Shown piece after piece: positions 1 through 9,741 of a stretch of DNA of 64,000 nucleotides. The notes under the pieces were generated by a model, which was not told the origin of the DNA, searched no databases, and saw nothing but the letters and a program-made list of their open reading frames with translations. Both the position numbers and the translations under genes were made by a program. Within the stretch, counting starts at the first letter, position 1. Each line of letters opens with the position of its first letter. Origin of the DNA: Liolophura sinensis (Eukaryota; Mollusca; Polyplacophora; Chitonida; Chitonidae); assembly GCF_032854445.1 (NCBI RefSeq), contig NC_088299.1, positions 4,875,001-4,939,000 on the forward strand. Direction: 5' to 3'.

Positions 1-150
1 TGATTCAAACACTGTATGGAAATTGTGTTGTAATCTTTAGCTTGTTGACCCTTTGTGATATGTGAGCTATTAAAACATTTTTACATCTCAAATAATGAAA
101 TCTGTCTTCAGGTGTACCATGTTTTAATTATTTAAATTTTATTGGAGCTT

Positions 151-305
151 CAAACCATACTCCAAAAGATTTCACTTACAAGTCAGCGGCCAGCATTACG
201 GTGACCCAAAAACAGAGCCTGGGGGGAAACCAACAACCGTGTGAAGGCTGCTGACAGACCTTCCCGCCTATGACTAGAGAGGAAGCCAGAATGAGCTGGA
301 CCTGA
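151..305 (-). mobile_element. SINE, AAAT-tail family, in MCM4 intron
   Basis: CAGCGGCCAGCATTACGGTG, CAGACCTTCCCGCCTATGAC and GAATGAGCTGGACCTGAACT match the family; the tail and far head are lost. Confidence 0.75.
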
Positions 306-698
306 ACTCATCATCTTTCAAATCTTTAAGTTGTCAGTCTTGTAAATTATTGACATGATCATATTATCTACATACATGTACTCTAATTCCTCAACCTTTT
401 CACATATGACAGAGCAACTTTCAGAGCAATTTATTCATAAAATAACATTGGTTGGATTGACCAGTTTCAGGGCTTCACAAAGTATAATTTTATCAGTCTG
501 CACACAATAATGCCTTCAGAATAGGCTTGAATAAACACCTTGCCAACATACGAAAAGTTTGCTGAATTACAGTACATGCTATTAGTTCCCTATCGTTCAC
601 TTTCTAGTAGGTATTGTGTGTAGGTTTCTGGTGAACAAAAAACCATGGGTTTACCAGTGAACAGTAGACCGTGGGTTTAACAGTGAACAACAACTCAC

Positions 699-790
699 CA
701 ATTGCTCTCGCCAGTCTTTCATAAATGTCAGGTTTCTTGGATAGTTCTTTGATATAGTCAATTTTATCTTGGCTCATCTTAGATTCTTTG
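699..790 (-). CDS. MCM4: MCM4 exon 10 (last exon in window)
   Basis: It follows the acceptor TTTTCTATAG and encodes [20 protein letters not shown] and [11 protein letters not shown], the linker before the AAA+ helicase module. It ends in phase 1 at GTGAGT. The next exon is beyond position 1. Confidence 0.92.
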
Positions 791-3700
791 CTATAGAAAA
801 GAGAGAAATAAATGGACCAATTTAATATCATAATACACTTTGATCGAAGTATTTATTTGTTTGATTGGGGGTGATCTGATCTTCCTCTTTTACATTAGTA
901 GTCAGGATTAGGTGGCATGGAAATGGAAAAATTTAAAGAGTGAGTGAGTGAGTGAGTGCTTGGAATTTAACACTATAATTAACAATTTTTCAGTCATGAC
1001 GACAAAGAAATCCCTACAGTGCATGTTGCAGGACAGATTTTCACCGCTCTTTTATCTAGAGCTGCTTCACTGGGACGCCTTACCGAAGGCAAGTAAGACA
1101 CCCCGCCCGAGCCATTATACTGATACGGGGTCAACCAGACGTTGCACTATCCCCTTTATGCTGAACGCCAAGCAAGTTCCAACTTAGTCTTTCCAGGTCT
1201 TAGGTGTGACTCGAACCAGGACTGACCCTGGATCAACCGCTCCCGAAGCGGACGAAAAATTATAAGAGAATTACCTTCTAAATTAGTGGAAATCACTTTA
1301 ATCCCTGCGATGCAAAACTTCTAGCTTAAAAGCTTTCAAAAATAGCGATGTCTGTCGGTAAACAGTGCCTTTCATGTCCTTACAACATCATAAGAGAGAA
1401 ACCTTTCTAGAACCCTAAAATATCTCATCCATCCATTGGAAGAAAGTTGTGCTTCTTAGAGACCACAAAATCTAAGAATGACATCATCACAAGTTTATTA
1501 TGCTTAGATGTTTCCAACAGACAAAAGGTTCAAGGAAATTTAATTTCTTGTAAGGCCACACCCTTTTAAAGAAAATAAATCTTTTTTCAATGTTGTCAGA
1601 GGACATAAATAAAAAAAATTCAAAATCTTCTAATGTGGAATTTATTGACGATCACACTATAATTTTCCGGTTGAAGACCTATTTATATGATCAAAAAGCC
1701 TTGAAAAACAGGCAAAACATAAAAAATTTCATCCAAATCAACCAATATAAAAGGTGAATTTTCTTTTTATTCTTTTTATTCCATTTTTTGACTTTTTGGA
1801 GTTGGCTCTCTCTTAAAACAAAACAAAACAAAACTGGTGTCACATAAACCCAGTCTTCACTGAAACCCGCCCAATCTCCACTGAAACTCACCTATCTTCA
1901 TCTTCGTTCTGCTCATGCAACCTTTTGGTGTCCAGTTTACGGAAATGCACGACATCGATGTGAGTTTTGTAAACAGACTTGACGTTGCTCTGCCTGGGGT
2001 TGACTCGGAGGGGCGTGGCTCTGTAGATACCCGTGATGGTGACACGGTCTCCAGGCTGGACTTTATCCACCAGATCATTGTGAGCATACACTGCCACAGT
2101 ATGCGGAGTCTGGCCAGGCGGCATGTCCTCTAGTAAGGAGAATAAGACATGTTAGGAAAACACACTGGTGAGTTCAGTTTTACAGAGCCAAACTGGCTCA
2201 AGAAAATCCATCTTCTATTTTTAATTATTTTCACGCAGCATAACAAGCTTTAAACTGCCGTCTTGCTATAATTTTTATTTTAAATAAAACTGCATTAGCA
2301 TTCAGAAATTAAACCACTGTATGTCCACCGAAGTAGGCATATGAAAAACACCCGACAGGTGGCTTATTTCTGCATTAGTTCAACTATAAAGGGCCAGATG
2401 GTGTCTTCAAAAATGACACAAATAAGAAATCAAATTACCATGTTTTTTTGTAAAAATTAATGTTTTCTTCAAAAATCAAATAAAAAATTTTCTGTACATA
2501 CATTGTTCTACACAGCCACAAATTCCTTAATCTCATATAAGCCAAAATCACGAACCAAGACATACCTGGAGATTCTTGTATCTTGACCATCTGTTTGTCA
2601 GAGAACTGGGAGCGATTGTGGACAAGCGAGAAGGAGTGATTCGTGTTGCAGTGAGTACAGAGGGTAGGCTCGGAGATTCGGCCTCTGTCAATCTCTACGG
2701 TGGCGGTGTTGTTGCAGACGTGGCACCGGAAGAAAGCTTCTCTCATCTCAGGGATTAGAGTGGACAAGCGAATCACCATTCCCCCAATACTGATCAACTG
2801 GTCAATATCTGACATAAAAAATAGGAAAAACTATTGCTTGAACAAGATAACTGTAATGATCCAGTGATAACTATAATGACCCTGTGATAACTGCAACAAT
2901 CCAGTGATAACTATAATGATCCTGTGATAACTGTAACGATCCAGTGATAACTATAATGATCCTGTGATAACTGTAACGATCCAGTGATAACTGTAACGAT
3001 CCGGTGATAACTATAATGATCCTGTGATAACTGCAACGATCCAGTGATAACTATAATCATCCTGTGATAACTATAATGATCCAGTGATAACTATAATGAT
3101 CCAGGTTGTGAACTGCAAATTTTATTAAAAAGAGGCATGCTCAGAACTATAATATTCAAAGAAAATAAAATTCTCAACACTAGACCAATTGTATAAATCA
3201 TGGAATCATATGTGTCATATTTAGTTTGTAAAACTGAATTTTGTGGCTGGAAACAGAAATGTTTACAATTTGGGTGTGAAAATTGAATCTTCTAAGACTG
3301 TGGCATGGTGCGGTGAATGTTCGTAGAAATCTACAGACAATTACATAATACTAATACATAACACTAACCTTAGTTTGTAAACACTTAATTCAGATTCCGA
3401 ATTGGCCAGTAATTTTTTGGAAACTCAATTTAGCACCCCTTCCCACCAAATTTTATTTCTAAAATTTGGACTAATATGAATCCCTTACCTTCAGGGTTGA
3501 GGCTCCTCATATTCTTCGTCTTCTCCGCGTTGTATGGGCGCACTTGTACCTGGTGCTCCAGTGTGGTGTCCGGAAAGCGATCAAAAAAACATCTCGTTGA
3601 TGGCCATGTCAAAGGTGGGAATGACTTCCTGCGGGTAGCTAATCAGCTGACGGTACAGCTCCGGGTCAAACTGCTGCAAGTGGCCACAGTTGATGTTCAG

Positions 3701-6700
3701 GAATGGCTCTCCAATGATGTTGATCTGGGTGAAAATTAAAGGAGCGTTGTTGTTGATAAAGCGGTGGTAAGAGATTTCACACATGGGTTTCATTAGAAGG
3801 CAGCCAAGTAACTTAACTGTTCTCCTTTTACCTGGTGCAAGCAGAAAATGCGTCGGGCAGTTAGCTTTGCCAACTTGCCAGCCAGGCTGGGCAAGTACAT
3901 TTTTTTGCCGATCAGCAGTGTATCCAGCATACTATTTAATGAAACAAAATTTCTTGGGTATGGCATTAAGCATTTATGTTATCAAACAGATGGATATATA
4001 AATAAATTTATTGACGTAAATTGTCCACCCAGGCATAATCAATACCGAGCTTTGAATAAAATGGTTGTCAGAACAACCAGAAAGATGTTATATTTTTGGT
4101 GTTCACTCTCCACGCTCTAGATCATCTTGCCGAGATTTCATCGTGCTCCGAGAACGTACTTCTGTTTTGTATTTGAATGCCACTATGCTTGTGGTTGCTA
4201 AGTGATGACAGAGCACTTTTTGATGAATTAATAAGGCCCACTAGCAAAGGAAAACAGAAAATGGCAAGCTTCTAAGTCTAAGTCCGCTACTACAGATAAA
4301 GAATACGACAACGACATGACAAAGGCAGATTGTAGAATCTTGGAAATAAAAGGTTCCGTGGGCGACTGAAGCAGAATACGGGCATGAACCAGACATACAT
4401 AAATACATTGTGTGCTCATGATAATATCTGTCAATAAGAGTTTTTAATTGATCGCTATCTTTTTATTGTGATCATATTTATCCAGTTCCGGAATAACCCA
4501 ATAAAATGTATGTCTCAATTTCAAGGAAGAATTGCAGTCATATTATGTAATTAACAACGAAGGCTTAAAGCAAGGATTTATGCAGCTTTCTAATATGGAC
4601 CTTGAATATACTGGCCTAAATTCATAGTTTACAAGGAAAGATCTTCTGTTTCGTGTCCAACTTTGCTATTTTGAAATTTTTAAGTTTTGATGCGAAAAAA
4701 AATTTCCAGGTAAGTGAAAATATTTCAGGGCAACCAGTTTTAGGGTTTTGGTTGCCCTGATGGCAACCAACTGTAAATGTTAAGTTACACCACTGAGAAG
4801 GCTGTTATCAGCTACCCAGTCTTGTACTTCTCTAATTGAGCAGGTAGGCGCCTGCTTTAACAAATGCTCCGAACTGATTTTAATTAATTAATCAGGGAGA
4901 TAACTACTCCTCCAGGGTGGCCTTCTGCTCAAAAAACAGTAGTGATAAAGTACTGTCTCAATATGGAACATTTTCAGATCTTCTTCAGAATGTGAGAAAA
5001 AAAGGAAGTATTCTGTAACAAGGAAGAGTTGTTTTTGAAATTCCTTGAAAGACCGTAGCCAACAAATAAACTGAACTTTGATTGGTTGTTTTCACTGCAT
5101 TCAAGAACTTTTCATTTAGTGATGGGAGTCAACTTTATGGTAATCTTTGTCAGCTACTGCATGGAGAATTCTGAAATTAATAACATATTTAGTACTTTAA
5201 ATTGTACAAAAAAAATTTTCAAAGTATAAAAAGTTACTTCATTCGTGGTAGCATTATGAGACCAAATACTGATTTTTTATTGTTTTAACTCAGAGTTCGT
5301 GAATTTTTCACTTGGTGAAAGCACTCTGGCTTATGGGTGTAGGAAGCAGAACTCCATTTGTAGTTGGATTAAAGTGCACTTCAGATTTCAGAATGAATTC
5401 ACACAAACATGCCATGTTCGCACTGCTGTTGCATTTCAATCTACCTACCTCTTCCAGCCTCTGTAAATAGTATGGCTGACTGATGTCCATTCCGTCAAAC
5501 TGTTCATCCGTCTGTACGTCTTGTTCGACATATTTCGTGATGAAGCGTTTGAATTTCTCTTTACAGTGACTGATCACAACGTCTGTGCCCCAGATTACAA
5601 GCTGTGGTCCTGCGTTAGAGTCGCTTGTGATTTCACTTGTCATGCGGGTGCCCTCCTGCAACAAGGGAGTGAGTGAGTGCTTGGGGTTTAACGTCGTACT
5701 CAACAATTTTTCAGTCATATGACGATGAAGGAATCATTAGGGTGCATGTACGTGTAATGTGCCTCCTTGTTGCAGGACGGATTTCCACCGCTCTTTTATT
5801 TAGTGCTGCTTCACTGAGACGACTTACCGAAGGCAAGTAAGCCGCCCCGCCCGAGCCATTATACTGATACAGGTCAATCAGTCGTTGCACTATCCCCTTC
5901 ATGCTGAACGCCAAGCGAGGAAGTTACAACTTCCTCTTTTAAAGTCTTAGGTGTGACTCGATCAAGGATTGATCCTGGATCTACCGGTCCCGAAGCGGAC
6001 GATAACTCTGGGTTAACAAACTTTCTGTGGATAATGATGTATTTTGTATCTGCATACTTTGTGATGGAAACACTTTGCTTCTTTAGCAAGCCTGTAATTC
6101 ACAACGAAAGTTGCAGACAAGTGTTAAGTTCATACTTGCCGTTTCCATTACAACGACACTATTTCTACATTAACATTAGGTGAAAGTTTATAATCAACTG
6201 TAATAATTTATTGAAATAAAATTACAACCTGGTGCAAAAAGCGTAATGTGAAATCAGCAATTTTTTGCTACAACTTTTGACTATTTTTAAACTCTCCACA
6301 ATCCAGTTTTACCTGCATGTAAATCATTCTCATGTTTCTTACCACTGGATCCGTAGCCCCCACAGCTACCTGGCGGATCTTCCGATCACTGCGAACGTCT
6401 GGACGCTGTCGAATAGGCGTCGCCCCGACACCGGGAGTCATAGGAGTGCCTGGAGCCCCACGGGAGCTGGGGGTTCCATAGTTAAGGGGAGAGCTGAGGT
6501 CTATTTCACTGGTGGGGACTGGAAAAATGGGCAAACATTGGAATGGATCAGCAAGTACTTCAAGAATAACAATTTCCTGTGTATAATGAATTCTAAACTA
6601 AGATATTTTTGACAACTTACATTCACTATGAAACCAGGACATTCCAAAATATCGTAAAACGCCAATCGTAAAAACAAACATATTATTCAGTGGAGGACAA

Positions 6701-8855
6701 CAAATCTCTTACTTCCTCTGTGAGGGGCAGGGCTGGAGAAGAGTGAAGCATCTCCGGATCCTCCCAGGTTCCCACTGGGGGGCGAGGAGGGCATGGGTGC
6801 TAGATCTACCCCAGGGGAGGTGTCTATACGGCGGCGCTGTGAGGGAGGGGAGGAGGTCGTACTGTTATGTCCAGATTTACGGGCACTCTTCCTTGTGCTG
6901 CTCGCTGAAAACAAGCAAATAATATCGTGAAACATTTATCATGTCTTGAAAAATCAGTCACTCAGGTAAGAAAAAACTTTCCAGTTAGAAACAACAAATC
7001 AATGGCTAATTGAAGATATCTGTGATTTCAGAAATCTTCTGATTCTTCAGACTGTCTGCACCCGAAATTTTGCAACGATATATTAATAAGGTGAATATAA
7101 ACATATAAAAGTGAGGGGAGAACTTAGCTTTGCGAAACTTACGTGTTGATGCTCCAGAACGGGTGCTTCTCCTTGAGGCTGAAAACAACAGTCACATATG
7201 ATAAGATAAAATTTTTACATTCTTTGTGACTCTTCACAAGTCATTATTCCTATAAAGTCCTCTAAAAAAGTGCAACACTGTAGATGCTCAACTTTATGAG
7301 GTCTAACCAACCACAGGAAGTGCAACGATCACAAATGGTCACATGAAAGCCGAATGAAGGCATAAATGAGGATGAATATTGTCTTTGGTACATGCAAATT
7401 TACTTTTACAAACTCATAGAGTCCTCCAAATGATACTATTGATGCCAAGACTTGTTTTCCTGACTAAACAGAAATCAAACTCAAAAAAACAAACCAAAAA
7501 CTCTTCAGTGACCCTGCAAGGAGATGAATCAATAAGAATCAAGCAAAATGTGTCACATGAAAAATACTTAATGTAAGGTGAAATTAAATATACTAAAAAT
7601 ATGTTCTGGAGTTGAATATGTTTACTTCCGATGAAAATAAGGAGTTATTTTCTGTTTGCCAGGGGAGAAAACTCTGCCTTTTTGATAAACCATGCTGGAA
7701 GAAAACACTCTAACACATCATCTGTATGTATTTGTAGTCTGTTGACACCTTTTCCCTTGACTTCAAATGTCAAAGTTCATGCCAAAGGCTAGCCCAGAGG
7801 GACTTTCAACTCCTTTTATTATACTGGCCCAGCATCGTTGGAATATGTTTATTCAACAAGTCAGAGTACAGATGTATACAAAGACATAACAAAGGTGATA
7901 TTTCTATACACACTGATGATTATAAACAAATGTTTAAATGACTACAAGATGGGCACCCACTAGATGGGGTCAATGACTCATAATATACAGCGAGCTCAGC
8001 TGAACAATATTATTAAATTTAATGTTAGTTTTCATATAAAGAAGAATTTAGGAATTTTAAAAATGAGGATTGTATTCACATGGCAGACTGATGTCAGTTA
8101 TATGAAGAACCAGTTGAACTGAATGTCAGTCCTTTTCGCGTCGGGTCAGTGATGTACTACAGAGCTGAGGTCGTTCGGTGTGAAGAAGTCCACACTTGGG
8201 GAGTCTTGACGCTTACAATGTAAATTTTGTACTCAATGAAGATCCAGGCCGATCGTCTTTATTATCGAACAAGTCTCAGCCAAATAAACGGCACCTACCT
8301 AAAGGCGTGTTTTCTGCACCCACTGCACTGCCATCATCCGTCTCTACTCAATTTAGAATAGATTAATTATGGTCATGAAGGCTTCCATGGTATATGCTCC
8401 TTGTCCACTGCCACCATGGTAAGTCCCTACGCGTAAGTCCTGCTTCATAGTGGAGCAGTGGGAAGATGGAAGCCTTCATGGCTATAATACATTTACACTA
8501 AATCGAGTAGGGACATATGGGTGCGGAAAGCAGGTTGATGTCCTTTATTTGCGCGAGACTTGTTCAATAATAAAGACAATTGGCTTGGACCTTCGTTGGG
8601 TACGAAATTAACATTGTAAGCTTCGAGACTCCATCGAGGCTATGCTAGGATACGAAAAGGAATTGGGGTCGTTCAGGGCTAACCCTGGGCTACTTTTTTT
8701 CTCCTAATTCATGATGATAATTCTTAACCCTAGACTCTCATCCCTGTTAATCCCCACTCACGTGTTTTATCTCCAGCACTCTCCGGGGGGCTGCTGGGCT
8801 CTTCGCTCCTCCCCCTTTTGCTCCTCCTACGTGGGGTAGTGGCGGGAGACGACAT
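699..8855 (-). CDS. MCM4: MCM4, N-terminal part (9 coding exons, runs off left edge)
   Basis: DNA replication licensing factor MCM4, a subunit of the nuclear MCM2-7 helicase loaded at origins. Coding exons on the minus strand: 8855-8762, 7178-7143, 6904-6713, 6518-6343, 5655-5449, 3724-3489, 2808-2566, 2129-1892, 790-699. All have GT donors and AG acceptors and their phases join, except for one extra base in exon 3724-3489. The start is chosen because the protein opens [14 protein letters not shown], as metazoan MCM4 does. Residues ~1-165 are a Ser/Pro-rich tail with many SP/TP sites, the usual CDK/DDK target region, including [10 protein letters not shown]. The N-terminal MCM domain begins near 183 (LVIWGTDV). 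A zinc finger C342-x2-C345-x18-C364-x2-C367 is followed by the OB-fold hairpin region. The last exon ends at IYERLARAI, just before the AAA+ module, so Walker motifs are outside the window. Identification is firm; exon borders rest on reading splice sites by eye. Confidence 0.95.
941..1254 (-). mobile_element. SINE, ACTC-tail family, 5'-truncated
   Basis: It is flanked by near-identical 14-base target-site duplications at 927-940 and 1255-1268 (12 of 14 match). It lacks the A box and starts at the CGTCCGC of the tRNA-like head. It lies in the intron between MCM4 exons 9 and 10. Confidence 0.85.
1892..2129 (-). CDS. MCM4: MCM4 exon 9 (OB-fold part)
   Basis: It encodes [40 protein letters not shown] and [17 protein letters not shown], conserved across MCM4 proteins. 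It leaves in phase 2 at a GTGAGT donor. Confidence 0.96.
2566..2808 (-). CDS. MCM4: MCM4 exon 8 (zinc finger)
   Basis: It encodes [20 protein letters not shown], then the zinc finger FRCHVC ... LCTHC, then [18 protein letters not shown]. All are typical of MCM4, and the four zinc-binding cysteines are present. Phase 1 at both ends; the donor is GTATGT. Confidence 0.96.
2845..3104. repeat. 20-base minisatellite, about 13 copies
   Basis: The unit CCAGTGATAACTATAATGAT varies at CCAG/CCTG and TATAAT/TGTAAC. The two variants alternate, giving a 40-base higher-order period for part of the array. It lies in the intron right of MCM4 exon 8. Confidence 0.95.
3489..3724 (-). CDS. MCM4: MCM4 exon 7, with a one-base frameshift
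   Basis: It begins [15 protein letters not shown] and continues [20 protein letters not shown], strongly MCM4-like. After NEMFF the frame is lost: the T run complementary to A 3583-3589 is seven long, and six would restore [13 protein letters not shown]. Downstream sequence resumes in the shifted frame to NMRSLNPE. The exon is 236 bases where the flanking phases require 235. It ends at a GTAAGG donor. A homopolymer assembly error is most likely; a real null allele is the alternative. Confidence 0.92.
3725..5448. other. MCM4 intron, no recognised element
   Basis: AT-rich intron between exons 6 and 7. Short open frames are random in composition. A run of short direct repeats around GCAACCA near 4730-4770 is the only local structure noted. 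Confidence 0.6.
5449..5655 (-). CDS. MCM4: MCM4 exon 6 (start of folded MCM N domain)
   Basis: Sixty-nine codons in phase 0 include [19 protein letters not shown] and [16 protein letters not shown], both conserved in MCM4. The acceptor TTGTTGCAG lies directly against the tail of an antisense SINE (5667-6001), which supplies most of the upstream pyrimidine tract. The donor is GTAGGT. Confidence 0.93.
5667..6001 (-). mobile_element. SINE, ACTC-tail family, abutting MCM4 exon 6
   Basis: Same family and same 5' truncation point as 941-1254. Its 3' tail, read on the minus strand, ends 11 bases before the exon 6 splice acceptor. No clear target-site duplication was found. Confidence 0.85.
6343..6518 (-). 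CDS. MCM4: MCM4 exon 5 ([10 protein letters not shown] region)
   Basis: It follows a CCAG acceptor and encodes [19 protein letters not shown], then a stretch with [17 protein letters not shown], which matches the SPLTYGTPSS...GTPVRQRPD block of vertebrate MCM4. It ends in phase 0 at a GTAAGA donor. Confidence 0.93.
6713..6904 (-). CDS. MCM4: MCM4 exon 4 (disordered tail)
   Basis: This exon completes a codon with two bases, then encodes [18 protein letters not shown] and [25 protein letters not shown] and SPGVDL are also seen in vertebrate MCM4. It contains several S/T-P sites and ends at a GTAAGA donor in phase 1. Confidence 0.9.
7143..7178 (-). CDS. MCM4: MCM4 exon 3, 36-base microexon
   Basis: The acceptor TTGTTTTCAG and donor GTAAGT bound 36 bases that enter and leave in phase 1. 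The encoded [12 protein letters not shown] continues the basic Ser/Arg-rich tail. Because 36 is a multiple of three, skipping it would keep the frame. Confidence 0.82.
8128..8664. repeat. Long imperfect inverted repeat (foldback) in MCM4 intron
   Basis: The left arm from 8201 (GAGTCTTGACGCTTACAATG) pairs with the right arm ending at 8630 (its complement reads GAGTCTCGAAGCTTACAATG). Pairing continues inward over TCTTTATTAT(C/T)GAACAAGTCT to CATGAAGGCTTCCAT at 8374-8388 and 8466-8480. Weaker pairing continues outward to CCTTTTCG near 8133 and 8655. Arms are at least ~165-190 bases with a loop of about 77. It may be a foldback or MITE-type element; no protein is encoded. Confidence 0.88.
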
Positions 8856-8869
8856 ACTTCAACTGACTG
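8762..8869 (-). CDS. MCM4: MCM4 exon 2 (first coding exon)
   Basis: The acceptor is a T-rich tract ending in TAG before 8869. The ATG is at 8855-8853 after 14 untranslated bases. It encodes 31 codons plus one base ([20 protein letters not shown] onward), rich in Arg, Ser and Pro, and ends at a strong GTGAGT donor. Confidence 0.9.
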
Positions 8870-9537
8870 CTACAAAAAAACAAACAAACATGGTCACTGC
8901 TTAATGAAATTCTTGCGTTCAACACCAAAACTACTTGTAACAGAAAGCGTTGAATATGGATGGTATCACTCGTATGCATGAAGTACATGCATGCAACTGC
9001 AGACAAATTCTATTTCAGTGCATTCATTTTTTTTTTTTTACTTTTCCTTCCATTATTGAACTGTAAGCATGTCACAATGAACTGAAAATGATATTTTTAC
9101 CTCAATTTAGCTTGGAGTACAGTGTGCAAAAGTGGGGTTAGGTTACAAGACTAATACTATAAAAGAAGTTGATTGCCAATGGTTATCTGGCTAAGAATGG
9201 TTGCCCGTCACGAGCGTTTCACAAGTAATGACTGACAACAGGCGACACAACAGTACACAGTAAACCCACAGGACATTACTTCCAAACTTTTATATTGTTT
9301 AAAACATCAGAACAACAACAGTATCAGTGAGATTGACGTTTTCAAAAAGACCTGAAGTAATTTTCTTTTCGGTTCACAACCTCGGTATTGGTCCCCCGGC
9401 ACATCGGAAACTTATCTACTGACACATAGCAAGCCACAGATCGCGATAATTTCGTTGTACTAATTAACTAGCATGCATTTGCAAGCTAGGGGATAATCTT
9501 AAAGACTGTCTGAATGCGACAAATTCACATAACTCAC

Positions 9538-9600
9538 CAATTTCTGGTTCTAAGTTCAACACAACAGCCCACTGCGATCATCAACTCCAACAAAGATCTT
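9538..9600 (-). other. MCM4: MCM4 untranslated first exon (5' limit uncertain)
   Basis: A strong donor (TTG then GTGAGT on the minus strand, exon edge at 9538) lies upstream of the first coding exon, whose acceptor is at 8870. This implies a 5' untranslated exon here. The right limit (the transcription start) is a guess. An ATG on the minus strand inside the exon opens a short upstream frame. Confidence 0.55.
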
Positions 9601-9690
9601 TAAATCACGTGTTGAAATAGCGCGGGAAATTCGGGGTGAGCGGTCAGAGGTAAGAGGTTAACTTTTCTGAACGCCATCTTCCGGAGATAA
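9600..9690. promoter_or_regulatory. Candidate divergent promoter with E2F, E-box and YY1/ETS-like sites
   Basis: A CACGTG E-box lies at 9606-9611. GCGCGGGAAA at 9620-9629 is the reverse complement of an E2F consensus (TTTCCCGCGC). GCCATCTTCCGG near 9672-9683 combines a YY1-like CCATCTT and an ETS-like core. The cluster sits immediately upstream of the inferred MCM4 first exon and upstream of DHODH. E2F control of MCM genes is established in animals; use of these particular sites is inference. Confidence 0.5.
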
Positions 9691-9723
9691 CCGCAAGACA
9701 ACGCTGATTATCTTCCCTTAGAT

Positions 9724-9741
9724 TGGGGGGGGGGGGGGGGG
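9724..9741. repeat. G homopolymer, about 18 bases
   Basis: A long G run close to the divergent promoter. It can form G-quadruplex-like structure and is prone to length error. Confidence 0.9.

Noticed and set aside
2435-2565. Extension of the MCM4 zinc-finger frame past 2566
   Set aside because: A GTATGT donor at this point and phase agreement with exon 9 show it is intron read-through.
2845-3104. CRISPR-like array of short repeats
   Set aside because: Units are contiguous with no unique spacers, and the context is a eukaryotic intron.
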